A stretch of DNA of 64,000 nucleotides from Kitagawia praeruptora (lineage: Eukaryota > Streptophyta > Magnoliopsida > Apiales > Apiaceae): positions 65,970,001 through 66,034,000 of the forward strand of contig CM075352.1 in NCBI GenBank assembly GCA_037693485.1, written 5' to 3'. A model generated the notes under the pieces. That model was not told the DNA's origin and did not search any database. It saw only the letters and a program-made list of their open reading frames with translations. Positions 20,750 to 32,713 of this stretch are shown piece after piece. The position numbers and the translations under genes are program-made. Positions within the stretch are counted from its first letter, which is position 1; each line of letters starts with the position of its first letter.

Positions 20750-22307
20750 TGCATGCGTAGAATTCTTGTGTTCTTGACGCTTTTGTATGAGAAGTGACGT
20801 GCTTTGTTCTTGTGCACACACTTTCACTAGCAAGTTGAAGCTGGTAGACTTAATTGGATGTTGTAAGTGATTAGAATGACATGAATATGTGCAAGATGAC
20901 TTGGTTTTCATGCTTTGAGTACAAGTAGGTGTGTTAGAGAGTCTTGTTACTTGGGATTGATTATGTTTTGTCACACCAAGTGAGTTTTGAGCCTATATGC
21001 ATATCTTTTGCATGATTTTTCGTTTGCTTGAGTGTCCACATGTTGTTTGCATTGCTAGCACTTACTTGAGATCTTTCTTGAAATGCATGATATTACTTGA
21101 TGATGAGATGATAAAGGCACTTAGGTTTAACCTCGTATTTCCCATATTTCCACACCTTTTAAACATGATCAATTAGTCAACCCTTTGAGCTTAATCCTAT
21201 TATTTCGGTGACACACTACATTACTTGCCATTATCCTTTTTATTCTATTGGCCTTACATTGAATTTGAACCTAAATTGTCAAGGGCTGGTATCGTGCTTA
21301 AGGGAGTAATAAGGTGTTCATAAAAGGGGGGGTTATTGATGATCATACCATTGGGGAATATTGATTTTGGTTGATGCTTGTTAGTCGAAATTCATAAAAA
21401 TATCTATGGATCATTGTGTTTATTCCTTAGCTCTCTAAGAAAAAAAACAAGAAAAAAAAAAGAAAAAAATAAAAAAAAAGAGAAAAAAAATAAATTTGAG
21501 AGCATTCTTATATTTGTATGATCCTTCTTCATTCGACTAGTCAAGTTATTATGTAAGGGTTATTGAAAAATCCAAGTGTGGGGAAGTATTTGTTTTAATA
21601 GAAAGGGAATTGAATAATGATTATTGTTGGGTACTAGCTTTTGACATTAACCTGTTTTAGCTTTACTTGACATACCTTGTCCCTAGCCCACACCTACAAC
21701 CCGAATAAAGACCTTTTGATTGTCATCAGTGATGTATGTTGTGTTGAGAGTGAGATTGATTGCGAGTGTCAAGTTGTGTTTATGATTTTGTTGGAATTGA
21801 GTGATACACTTAACCTTGTTCTTGAGTGAATATTTCATTTTTGAGTGAAAGGTGAGTTATTACTTGTTTTGGCATAGGAGATCCCAGGTTTAGACTTAAA
21901 GAAGTATTTCTTGTGGGCTTAGCATGATTACCAACGATTTTTACACTTGACATGAATTTTTATGACCTTCTGCATGTTGGTTGAGTAGACTACGTGAATA
22001 CTTGCACTTTCGACACCAAGACAACGTATGTTTGCTTTGATTCTTAAGTTGATGTGGCATGAGAGGACTTGTGTGTGTGTTGTTGTGTTGGCATTAATCT
22101 TTTGCATGGTTGGATGAATTTTTTGGGTACATTCACTATAAACCCTCACGAGACAACACTCGTCCTACTAGGGCTGCCAAGGGGTTTAACGGCTTGTTGC
22201 ATATGCTCAATGCAATCGTGTCATCTACGAAAGTGATGTTTGTTAGGACTTAGTTTTTATTTCACTTATTTGCCCGAGGACGTGCAAATGCTTAGTGTGG
22301 GGATGTT

Positions 22308-23668
22308 TGATAGAGTATATTTTTATATATATTTTAGATGATTTTATTCTCATATTTATTGTGTTTTGCACTGATTTGGATTTTTATTTAATAGATTTGA
22401 TTGTTTTATTGTAGGAAATAAATAATTCATGACTTGGAAGGATTTGGAGCAAAAAGAGCTATTTTGGAGATAAAATAGGAGAAAATTCGTATTATTGGGC
22501 TACACGGGCTGTGCTGCACTATTTTGGCCATATCTTGAGTTCCAGAAGTCAGAATTTGACGATCTTACTGTCCACGCGAAGCTTGTGGAATTTTATTTAA
22601 TTCAGAGGTGGTCCAATAAGCAAAATCCAACTGGAAGAGCCCAGAAACAGAGGAGAAAAAGAAGTTACGAATTTTAATTAAGGAATCCTATTCAGTTATG
22701 GAATCCTACTTGTAATTTATTTAGAGTATTAAAATACTTTTATTGGGCAAGACTTTTAGAGCCTATATAAACACATCTAGGGTATTATTTTATGGGAGAA
22801 GAAAAAAAAAGATGTAAAATATTAGATCAGATAATATAGTTTAGAGTAGATTAGTATTATTATTAGTTGGAGATGTAGAGAAACACCATGACTCTTCTTT
22901 TGGGTGGCAACATTGAAGTTTGAAGGTTTTGTTCTCTTAATCTTTTCTTTGTTCTTATTAGTTTAATTATGTTTTCTAGTTTTACTAGTTGTTTTACTTG
23001 TTTAATTATTAGCGAGTAGTTATTTCTAGGGCTTAAAGGGAAGCCATGTTTGCACTAATATTGGCATGATTTTCATAGTGGTTTGATTGGTTATGGTTAA
23101 TTCTGATTGATATGTTTTAATCATTAATTTGTGTAATTGGCCAATATCATGGATTAATTATATGCAAATAGGGGTATGGATCGAGAGATTTACTTACTAG
23201 AGGCACACATACGATTAGCAGAATTGAATTTGAATGTGGAAGCATCATTGGATTTCTGAGAGCGTTAATTCTTGGAAGAGATTAACTTGACTCTAATTAC
23301 CTGATTGATTGAATTACTAAAAGTGGTTAATTGTGTTGAATGTTTCGAGAGTGTTAATACTTGAAAGAGATTAACATACTCTAGTTATAGGATCACATTG
23401 ATTGCTTTAGCTTAAGAGCCAATTGTGTAAGCATGGTGGACCTGATTGCCCTAGGTTTTAAATAATCTGTTTATCATCTGTTTAATTAGAGTTAATTTAG
23501 TTTAATTAATTAATTAATAATTCTTCAATAATCGTTTGATCCTTGAAACAATTAGCGATAACTGAAAAGGAATTAGTAGAACCTGTCTCCTTGTGGATTC
23601 GACCCGCTTGCCATTTGTACTAGCAATAGACACCGTGCGCTTGCGGTTAGGTATAATTTGACATATCA
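22308..23668 (+). repeat. LTR of element A, inner copy of the inverted part
   Basis: TGATAGAG...ACATATCA, preceded by a purine-rich GTGTGGGGATGTT. TATA box TATATAA at 22764. Followed by AGTTTTT, the start of the PBS leader, which then runs into 3'-region sequence instead of TGGCGCC. Confidence 0.85.
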
Positions 23669-23950
23669 AGTTTTTTGCTTTGATTCTTAAGTTGATGTGG
23701 CATGAGAGGACTTGTGTGTGTGGTGTTGTGTTAGCATTGATCTTTTGCATGGTTGGATGAATTTTGTGGGTACATTCACTATAAACCCTCACGAGACAAC
23801 ACTCGTCCTACAAGGGCTGCCTAGGGGTTTAACGGCTTGTTGCATATGCTCAATGCAATCGTGTCATCTACGAAAGTGATGTTTGTTAGGACTTAGTTTT
23901 TATTTCACTTATTTGCCCGAGGACGTGCAAATGCTTAATGTGGGGATGTT
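23669..23950 (+). repeat. Deletion-derived spacer between the two A LTRs
   Basis: A 7-bp leader remnant fused to a second copy of the 280 bp that precede the first LTR (compare 22030-22307). It keeps the polypurine tract TGTGGGGATGTT. All of gag and protease is missing, so this LTR pair frames a miniature deletion derivative. Confidence 0.85.
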
Positions 23951-25222
23951 TGATAGAGTATATTTTTATATATATTTTAGATGATTTTATTCTCATATTT
24001 ATTGTGTTTTGCATTGATTTGGATTTTTATTTAATAGATTTTATTGTTTTATTGTAGGAAATAAAGAATTCATGACTTGGAAGGATTTGGAGCAAAAAGA
24101 GCTATTTTGGAGATAAAATAGGAGAAAATTTGTATTATTTGGGCTATACGGGCTGCCTGCACTGTTTGGGCCATATCTTGAGTTCCAGAAGTCAGAATTT
24201 GACGATCTTACTGTCCACGCGAAGCTTGTGGAATTTTCTTTAATTCAGAGGTGGTCCAGTAAGCAAAATCCAACTGGAAGAGCCCAGAAACAGAGGAGAA
24301 AAAGAAGTGACGAATTTTACAAGAAAATCCTATTCAGTTATGGATATCTTTTTGTAAATTGATTAGGATATTAAAAATACTTTTATTAGGAGATAGATAT
24401 CAGATTTTATTAAGGAGTTTTATTATAAAAAGAAGGAGAGACATAGATAGACAGATACAGACGTTTTTACATAAGCTAGGGTTTTGGTTTTTCTCTCATC
24501 ATCTCTTTTTTTGTAAGCACTTGGTTTAATTTGGATCTTCATTGTTCTTCGTTAATACAAAGTTTAAGGTACTCTTTATCTCATCTTGTTTATTAGTATA
24601 TGTTTTATATGGCTTTCTTCATTATTATTATTATTAGTTTTTATTCTACCATGAGTGAGTAGTTTAATTCTAGGGTATTAAGGGGAGCCATGTTTGCACC
24701 ATGATTTGGGCTTAATTTGATTAGTAGATTGATGGGTAAAGAGTAATTCTGATTGATATGTTATAATTCTTAATTTGTGTAATTGCGCAATGTCATGGAT
24801 TAATCGATTGCAATAGGAGTAATAGATCGAAAGATTTTACTACTAGAGGCTTACATACAATTAGCGGAATTGAAGGTGAGTGTGAAAACATCATTAGAGA
24901 TTCTGAGAGTGTTAATGCTTGAGAAAGATTAACCATTGCTTTAATTACTTAATCCCATTGAAAAGCTATACTTTTGTGATTTGTTTGGTGTAAACATGGT
25001 GAACCTGAATTGCCCTAGTTCCTTTAATTAATTGATTTAAAACTTTGTTAAATTTGTTTTAGTAGTTAATAAAATTCTCAAACAATCGTTGTGACTAGAA
25101 ACAATTGATAGCAATTGAATTGAAACTGAAACTGTCTCCTTGAGGATTCGACCCGTATTTGCTAGTATCTACTACAATTGATACCGTGCGCTTGCGGTTA
25201 GGTATAATTTGAGGGTGTATCA
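23951..25222 (+). repeat. LTR of element A, outer copy of the inverted part
   Basis: TGATAGAG...GGGTGTATCA. It differs from the inner copy by many substitutions and indels, and has its own TTTTATTATAAAAAG region at 24418. It is closest in sequence to the LTR at 40945-42159. Confidence 0.82.
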
Positions 25223-25704
25223 AGCAAAATACAACAACTAATCAAATTGCATGGCTAGAATTATTTTTGGTATTTTTAATTTTTAATTTTTTTTTAATCA
25301 TCGAGAACTCATCCCCACACTTAAGTGGTTCATTGTCCTCAATGAACAAATATACAAGATACAAAACTACAACTAAAAACAAAATAAAATACAATAAAAA
25401 GAAAAGAAAGAAAACTCCCCTGGAATCAAGGTGTCGGGTGTGAAAACCACCCCTCATTTGCTTAGGAGCCATCCACGCACCACCAACAACCACCAAGAAA
25501 TATCCTACCAAAAATACCCAATTAACAAAATTAATACAAAACCCCAAATTGACAAGAACACAAATTCGTAATAAAAAGAAAATAGAGAAGAGACATCCCA
25601 ACTACGAATCAAAGAGGTGAACTTGCAATTAATTCCTCTTTAGAATTGAATTTTTAGAGATTTAAAGAAAATAGAAGAGGAATTGGATTTGTATGTATAG
25701 GTGG

Positions 25705-25781
25705 GTATATAATAATAATAATAATAAATAATAATAATAAATAAAATAAATAATAATAAATAATAATAATAATAATAAATA

Positions 25782-25822
<41 letters not shown>

Positions 25823-25870
25823 TAAATAATAATAATAATAAATAAGAAATAATAATAATAAATAAGAATT
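25705..25870. repeat. (AAT)n microsatellite
   Basis: Long AAT/AATA array in element A's 3' region, absent from the corresponding place in B1 and B3. Confidence 0.95.
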
Positions 25871-26311
25871 AGAATAGATATAGGTTTAGAATTTTTGGTG
25901 GAGAGATGGGAGGTTTTGGATTTGAAATAGGAAAAGAAGTAGGTAAAACAGGGGTATAAAAAGAATGGGGGGTGAATTTTATTTTATTTTTTTATAAAAC
26001 AACACAGCTGACTACAGGAAAAAATAAAAAAAAATTCAGACAATTCTGCTCCACGCGCAGCCTGCGCGCAACTGAAGCAAACTGCCCCAGGTACAGTTGC
26101 GCAGGCGCAAGCTGCGTGACACCCCCGCAATCTGCCTCTATTCCAGTAACGCAGGCGCAACCTGCGTTACACAGGCGCAACCTGCCCCAATTGCAGAAAC
26201 GGAGGCGCAACCTGCGTTACACACCAAATTTCGATTTTTTTTTTTTTTTTAGATAAAGAGTACAACACTTTTTTTTCTCTTTTTTTTTAAACAAGGCTTG
26301 GGTTGCCTCCC

Positions 26312-26346
26312 AAGAAGCGCTTCTTTAACGTCAATAGCTTGACGTT
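26312..26346 (-). other. Conserved double hairpin after the A coding region
   Basis: Two adjacent perfect inverted repeats: AACGTCAATAGCTTGACGTT (26327-26346) and AAGAAGCGCTTCTT (26312-26325), then GGGAGGCAACCC on the - strand. The same arrangement follows the ORF of B1 (31484-31520) and B3 (45123-45166). Confidence 0.8.
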
Positions 26347-26357
26347 ACTTCTTCAAC

Positions 26358-27355
26358 TCATGGCGGTTTCAAAAGAATAACTGACCCGTTCTCAACAGAA
26401 AGACCATTCATACGAACGTTGACATCTTGGTTGCTTGCTTTCCACAAATCTCTTCCATCAGACTTCAACTTGATTTTACTACCCAACGGCCAAATCTTCT
26501 TCTTTTTCTTCTTCACACCTCTAAGGTGCTTCTCCGACTCAACCGGCTGAACAAAAATTTCTTCTTCCTTATCATTGGTTTTCCACCTTCGCAACACGTT
26601 ATCATGCCCCTTTTCAAAAATCACTAGCTCATTATTGAAAAGGACATACCTCAAATGTGGTGGAAGTTTCCCAAGCTTAATACTCGAGAGATCTCGAACT
26701 GAAGAACTGTCAATGGAATCAATGTTGTGATCATTCAACTCAAGAATCAATGAATCGACTTCAGCATGTCCTTCTCCTTCTGAAGCTTCAAGCATGAGCA
26801 CTGCTTCCAATATATCATTCAATAGAATCTGAGGAGTATAATCTTGGACAATTTCATCTACAACATCAATACTGCAACAAGTATTCTCAAGCAAAGGGGA
26901 TTTAAGAGCAGAGGTTAGAGTAAAAGCAATTTTATCATCACCAACACTCAATGTGAGAGTCCCACTTTTAACATCAATGATAGCACCTGCAGTACAGAGA
27001 AATGGTCTACCTAAAATAATAGGTATCTGGCTATCCTCTTCCATATCTAGAACTACAAAGTCTACAGGAATATAGAATTTTCCAACCCTAACAGGCACAT
27101 CCTCTAAAATTCCAAGGGGAAATTTTATCGAATGGTCTGCCATTTGCAAAGTCATCTGTGTACATTTTAATTCTCCCATATTTAGTTTTTGAAAAACCGA
27201 GAGAGGCATGACTGAGACGCTAGCGCCTAAATCACATAAAGCTTTATCAATGAACAATGCACCTAAATGACACGAGATCGAAAAACTACCTGGATCTTTA
27301 AGCTTAGGTGAAGACTTATTCTGTAAAACAGCACTACACTCTTCAGTAAAAAACT
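26358..27355 (-). pseudogene. Element A aspartic protease and C-terminal part
   Basis: Continues the gag-protease frame after insertion B1. The first residues are TEECSAVLQNKSSPKLKDPGS, then CHLGALFIDKALC and the active-site motif DLGASVSVMP (DLGA at 27232-27221), followed by IPIILGRPFL, the conserved Ile-Leu-Gly-Arg-Pro-Phe flap end. After the linker LPPHLRYVLF the frame runs on about 90 residues with a Lys-rich stretch (KKKKKKIWPLG) and stops at 26358. RT should begin near this linker but is missing, so the element supplied at most Gag and protease. Confidence 0.85.
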
Positions 27356-28741
27356 TGTTTACACTAAATCACGCAAGCGCACGTGGTCACAAGTAATATA
27401 TAAGGTTAAGTCCAAATTCGTTCCCACAGAGATCTGGTTATGGTTTTAATTCAGTAAACGCACCTATGCAACAGTGTATGATCTTAATTCACTGCTAAGA
27501 CAATTAATAAATTAAGGTTTTAACTAACTAAATTAAACTAAGAAACAAATTAACAAAACTACGAATTAACTAACTAACAAGAATTGAAATCTAATTACTT
27601 CTGCAAGAAAAACCATGGGATCCTAACTTCATTAAATACTTTGCTTAGATCTGACGCCTTTAATCACTATATGCAATGGTTATGATATCTGATCGGATAA
27701 CACGAAACAAGTAAACGCTACTTCTCAGTATACGTATACCAAACTAAACATACATCCACAAAAGAGATAGAAGATGAATAGACACCAATTATGCTTAGAC
27801 CCTATATCTCTATAGAATTTGAAAACATAACGGTGGAAGCACAAGTTATCCACTTAGATCACATAGGGTAGCATATTATCTCTAATCATGCCACAAATCA
27901 TGATGTTAAAACATCAACCTATCCTATGCTAGCATGGCAAGTTCTAAATCTCAAGATCCACTCTCGCTTCACAAGAGATTAACAAATTAGATGTTAGCTA
28001 CGCATCTAAATACATGAAAACACAACCATACGAGGATATCAGATATACATCACACACAGATCTGTAAAGCATCAAGATACTAAAGCTCCATAAATAACTC
28101 CGTTAGAATCCCATGACAACGATTAGTTCATAATCGAACCTCTCGTCATCATGGGATCAAGTGAAACCATGATAAAAACAAAGTATGAAAAGATACAAAT
28201 AAATCTAAGTAATTGATATGTAATAATTCTACTCCTAATGATGATGATCTTCCTCCCTAATTTACAAGGGTTGGATGTGTTTATATAGGCTCTAGACATC
28301 TTGCCCAGCAAGAAAATACCAAAACAGAATTATAATAGAATTTCTGCAAGATACGTTTCCTAAACTGATTCTGTTTTTTAAGGGAAATTCGTAGCTGACT
28401 TTTCTTCTGTTTTCCAGAGCCGTTCCAGACGTAATTGGGCTTCTGGACCACCTTAGAATGATAGAGAATCTCGTTATCTTCGCGTGGACTGCTTACGGGC
28501 TGAAAACAGACTTATAGAACTCAAGATATGGCCCAAACAGTGAATCTCACGCGTGCAGCCCAATAAATCCGAATTTTAATAAATTAAATCTCCAAAAACG
28601 ACAAAAACATCCACCATAATCAACATCCTTGTAAATCTGCACAACTAAACAAAACACATCAAAACTACAAGAAACTTGAGCCCAAGACAATTAATTTAAG
28701 CCGATTTAGAATGCTCCAAGTGGAGATAAATCCACTTATCA
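27356..28741 (-). repeat. B1 3' LTR
   Basis: TGATAAGTGG...GTGTAAACA on the - strand; copy of 32714-34099 at constant offset 5358. Confidence 0.93.
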
Positions 28742-31535
28742 CACCCCCAAACTTAAATCGATGCTTGTCCTCAAGCATAAACAATTACAACTAACTAACT
28801 AACTAGTACCACTTCCGTAGGTGATCACGGTTGCATTTGGCATATGCAACAAGCCCTTTAAACCCCTAGGCAGCCCTAGTGGACGAGTAAGGTCTCGTGA
28901 GGGCCTATAGCGAATGTACCCACAAAATCCATTTAACCTAATGCAATGCAATGCATGAATGCAACTAATATGAAAATGCAAATAATCTAATCTACCATAC
29001 CTTCAAATCCTCTCATGCCATATCAACTTAAGAATCAAAGTAAATACGCAATGTCTTGGTGTCGAAAGTGCAAGTATTCACATAGTCTACTCAATGAACA
29101 TGCATAAGTTCTCACAAGTCCATGTCAAGTGTAAGAATAAGTTAGTAAACATGCTAAGCCTACAAGAGCACATCTTTGAGACAACACTCGGGATCTCATA
29201 CGCAAGAACAAGCAAACACTCACAATCCACTCACAAAGAATATTCACTCAAGAACAAGGGTAAGTGTATCACTCAATTCCAACAAAATCATAAGCATGCT
29301 TGACATTTGGTATCAATCTAACTCTTAACACAACATACATAAATGACGATAATCAAAAGGTCTTTATTTGGGTTGTAACGGGGCTAGGGACAAGGTATGT
29401 CAAATAAGCCGAATCAGGTGAAGTGTCAAAAGCTAGTCAGTACCATAATAAATCATACACAACACCCTATTTTCCCCCCACATAATTTATTCTTCTTCCA
29501 ACAAAAAAAATGCTCGACTAGTCGATTAAAGTAGGATCACAACAAACACAAACATGCTCTCATAATATATATTTTTCTTCTTTTTCTTTTTTTTTTTCTC
29601 TTTCTTTTTTTTTTCCTTTTTTTCTTTTTTTTTCTTTTTTTTTTCGAGAGCTAAATAGAACACAAACAATAATATAAACAATAACAATGATCCCATAATT
29701 TATTACATATGTCGACTATCAAGTAAACAACCAAACCCAATATTCAATATTTTCCCCAATAGTATTACCAACAATAAACCCCTCCTTGCACACCTTATTA
29801 CTCCCTTAAGCACTTTACTAGCCTTTGACAATATGGTTTCAAATTAATGTAATGCCAACACAAGAAAAAGGTCTAGGCAAGTAATGTGGTATGTCACCGA
29901 AAAAATAGGATTAAGCTCAACGGGTTAACTAATTGATCATGTAAACATGGTGTGGTAATATGGGAAAATATGTGGTTATTCCTAAATGCCTTTATCATTT
30001 TAATCGTCAAATAATGTCATGCGTTTCAAGAAAGACCTCAAACAACTGCTAGCAATGCAAACAATCCGTGGACACTCAAGCAAACGAATAAATTGCAACA
30101 GATATGCAATAAGGCTCAAAACTCACTTGGTGGAAAAACATACTTAATCCCAAGCAACATCTCTCTAACGCACCTACTTGTATTCAAAGCATGCAAACTA
30201 AATCATCTTGCATATATTCATGTCCTTCTAATCACTTACAACATTCAATAAATCTACTAGCTTCAACTTACTAGTGTATGTGTGTGCACAAGAACAAAGC
30301 ATATCACTTATCAATCAAAAGCGTCAACAACACAAAATTCCTATCAAGCATGGGTGCAAATGCAAACTATTATGAACTCACATGAAATACGAACATAAAA
30401 ACAGAATGTCCTATATGAAACAAACGTAGATAACACGAACATAAATGCATAATTTATTACTACTAATATGCAAGCATGAAATCCTACATGAACAAATAAT
30501 ACAACAACTACTAATCCCTCAAACCACCCCCAAACTTAAAATATTCAATGTCCGCATTGAATGGAAGTAAATACAAGGGATAGCAGAAAACATACCTGAA
30601 AACCGAAGCATACCCAACAATTTTTTTTCTCGCAAAAATCCCCTTTCCTTAGCAATTGGCCTCAAAACAACCGATTAAATTTAACATCCACCGTCGAAAA
30701 CGAAATTTCCCAACATTAGAACTATCTCTCCCATGCTTACGAGCCAAAAGAATCAATTCCCAACTCACAAGAAGCTCTACCAAAAATTACCAAGCAATAA
30801 CACACCAAAAATACCCCAATATATCAAGAATAATACAAATCCCAATTTACAAGAACACAAATTCGTAATCAAAATAAAATTTGAGAGAAGAAATAAACCC
30901 ACTACGAATTGGAGAGGTGAACTTGCAATTAATTCCTCTTTAGAATTGAATTTTTGGAGATTTAAATAAATAGAAGAGGAATTGGATTTGTATGGATAGG
31001 TGTGTATATATATAAGATGATGGATAGATGGGATTTAAAAATTTAGAGTGTAGGAGAGATTTGGAGAGGTTAGGATTTGATGTGGGATAGATATAGGAAT
31101 TTAGAATTGAAGAAAATTGAGTTAGGATAGAATTTGGGGGAATTTTAGAGGTGAAAAACACTAATTTTCGGGGAAAAAACTGGGCAGAAGGGGGTGTAAC
31201 GCAGCCAGAGGCTGCGTTTCAGGGCGCTGGGCGCGGCAGATGCTGACACGCAGGAGCAAGCTGCGTGTTAGGGGGAATATAAGCGGGTAACGCAGGCGCA
31301 ACCTGCGTTACATGGGCGCAAACTGCCCCGGAAGCAGTAACGCAGGCGCAACCTGCGTTACAGGGGTGTAGTCTGCGCGAAAAACTACTGTTCACTTTTT
31401 TTTTTTTTTTTTTTTCTGCATACAACACTCAAAAATATTTTTTTTTTCTTTTTTTTTTCCTACACTAAAGCGCGGGTTGCCTCCCACGAAGCGCTTCTTT
31501 AACGTCAATAGCTTGACGTTACTTCCAAGCCTCCA
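28742..31535 (-). other. B1 3' non-coding region
   Basis: Contains, on the - strand from the ORF stop: the double hairpin (31520-31484), GC-rich GCGCAACCTGCG words (31390-31190), the AAGTTTGGGGGTGG signal (about 30540), a poly-Y/poly-R tract (29573-29647), a block with GGGTACATTC and GGCCCTCACGAGACC (28925-28880) and the PPT. No supported ORF. Confidence 0.75.
31484..31520 (-). other. Conserved double hairpin after the B1 ORF
   Basis: AACGTCAATAGCTTGACGTT at 31501-31520 plus GAAGCGCTTC (31487-31496), then GGGAGGCAACCC on the - strand, about 15 bp past the ORF stop. Confidence 0.8.
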
Positions 31536-32561
31536 TTAAGGATGATAATAGTTCGCCTCGTCCTCTCTTCGCAATACTTCATCATCATCTCGGCGGCACA
31601 CTTTTTGCCCTTTCTCCTCGCTTGACCTATTCAGGTAACAACCATGTCCTCTTCCAATGCCTTCATCTGTTGACCCAAAATCTGCCAATTTGTAGAACAA
31701 CACACATTCGCGGGCTTCGCTTGAATATAATGGAGGAGGGTAAATGTAAATTGCTGAAGCCTTTGGTTCCTCAAAAAGAACTTCCTCCATTGGCTCTAAT
31801 GCGCTACCTCCATCTTTATACTCTGAGACAAGTAGAAGACCTGCATCTTTCTCATGATCATCAACCTCTTGGTTCGCACATACCAATTCTTGAAATTTGC
31901 GTAGCCCAACAGTGTCTTCTTGATTCGCACATAACAATTCTTGAAATTTGCGTAGCTCATCAGTGTCTATCTCAAATAGTGCCCTTTCCAAATCATCCAC
32001 CTCACTAGCTTGATCAAATTCCTCACATGGCTTATGAACACTCTCCTCCTCTTGGAATTTGTCTTCTTCAATTAAGCATGCAGTACCTTGCTCCAAGTCA
32101 CCGTTATTTTCTGGAATTGCTTCTGGTATGAATTGCTGATTCTCTTGTTCCAAGGCTCTCACAGCTTGAGCAACTAGAATCTCCAAAGATTTAAGAGACT
32201 CCTCACTACTCTTTACAAACATCATAACCTCATCCCTAACATTAACCTCATCTGACTGAAAAGTAGGAGTAGGTTGCTGATGTTGAAACTCTTCACTTCC
32301 ATAGTAATATGACATATCTGGAACATCTTGCTGGTACTGTTGAGGATGGTATTGAAAATATGGTTGCTCCTCATAAGTGACATATGGATCAACTCCTTCG
32401 TAGTAACAATATTGTGATGGATCATGAACGCCCAAATACTGCTCACATGGCTGAGGCTGTAGAATACCACCTTGGTTGCTCCAGCACTGATACGTCTCAT
32501 GTGCGCCCGCACATAGCTCGCAAACACTAGCCACCTGCTGAACTCCATAGTAAAAATCCAT
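31536..32561 (-). CDS. B-family 341-residue acidic zinc-knuckle protein
   Basis: Intact ORF, MDFYYGVQQV... to ...DEANYYHP. Cys14, Cys17, His21 and Cys26 form CX2CX3HX4C, a Gag-type knuckle with one residue fewer than the canonical spacing in element A. A Tyr/Gln/Pro-rich segment follows (residues about 30-100), then an acidic part with coiled-coil character (SLKSLEILVAQAVRALEQENQ) and a tandem duplication of about 17 residues (LRKFQELLCANQED / LRKFQELVCANQEV). No Gag capsid, protease or RT motif is seen. B3 encodes a homologue, so the protein is a conserved family product, perhaps a Gag-derived RNA-binding or packaging factor. Function unknown. Confidence 0.75.
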   Translation of the reverse strand: MDFYYGVQQVASVCELCAGAHETYQCWSNQGGILQPQPCEQYLGVHDPSQYCYYEGVDPYVTYEEQPYFQYHPQQYQQDVPDMSYYYGSEEFQHQQPTPTFQSDEVNVRDEVMMFVKSSEESLKSLEILVAQAVRALEQENQQFIPEAIPENNGDLEQGTACLIEEDKFQEEESVHKPCEEFDQASEVDDLERALFEIDTDELRKFQELLCANQEDTVGLRKFQELVCANQEVDDHEKDAGLLLVSEYKDGGSALEPMEEVLFEEPKASAIYIYPPPLYSSEARECVLFYKLADFGSTDEGIGRGHGCYLNRSSEEKGQKVCRRDDDEVLRREDEANYYHP

Positions 32562-32688
32562 CTTTCTCTGACAAGTACCTGAAACACCAACGAACTACAA
32601 GAATAGATGAGAAAAAAAACAATCTGAGTCAGTGAACTCTAACGACCACTATTGACAAGCACATAAACCAAAAATAAAACACCAATGA

Positions 32689-32706
32689 TCCCCGGCAGCG
32701 GCGCCA
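32689..32706 (-). other. Primer-binding site of B1
   Basis: - strand TGGCGCCGCTGCCGGGGA, seven bases after the LTR end. Confidence 0.85.
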
Positions 32707-32713
32707 AAAAACT

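Larger units (their letters stand above)
20750..25222 (+). other. Inverted 3' portion of element A with two LTRs
   Basis: Order on the + strand: 3' non-coding region (20750-22307), LTR (22308-23668), 7-bp leader remnant joined to a short piece of the 3' region (23669-23950), LTR (23951-25222). The main part of A lies on the - strand. The right breakpoint coincides with the outer LTR end (GTATCA at 25222) and the left with the GATAT duplication. Joining - strand 25223 to + strand 20750 gives TTTTGCT|TGCATGCGTAGAATTC, which aligns with family B sequence near 46325 (CATGCTTGATAGGAATTT), as an inversion predicts. Confidence 0.7.
25223..26357 (-). other. 3' non-coding region of element A
   Basis: On the - strand, downstream of the protease stop: a double hairpin (26346-26312), a GC-rich stretch with repeated GCGCAACCTGCG-type words (26222-26051), an (ATA)n microsatellite (about 25705-25870) and CATTGAGGACAATG...AAGTGTGGGGATGAG (about 25350-25300). 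No protein-coding signal. Confidence 0.7.

Noticed and set aside
25242..25601. 119-codon - strand ORF rich in Phe/Leu/Val, like a membrane protein
   Set aside because: It comes from T-rich UTR of element A; the hydrophobic look follows from base composition and is not conserved in B copies.
28123..28311. 62-codon ORF repeated identically at 33481-33669
   Set aside because: It is inside the B1 LTR and is duplicated because LTRs are duplicated; no protein features.
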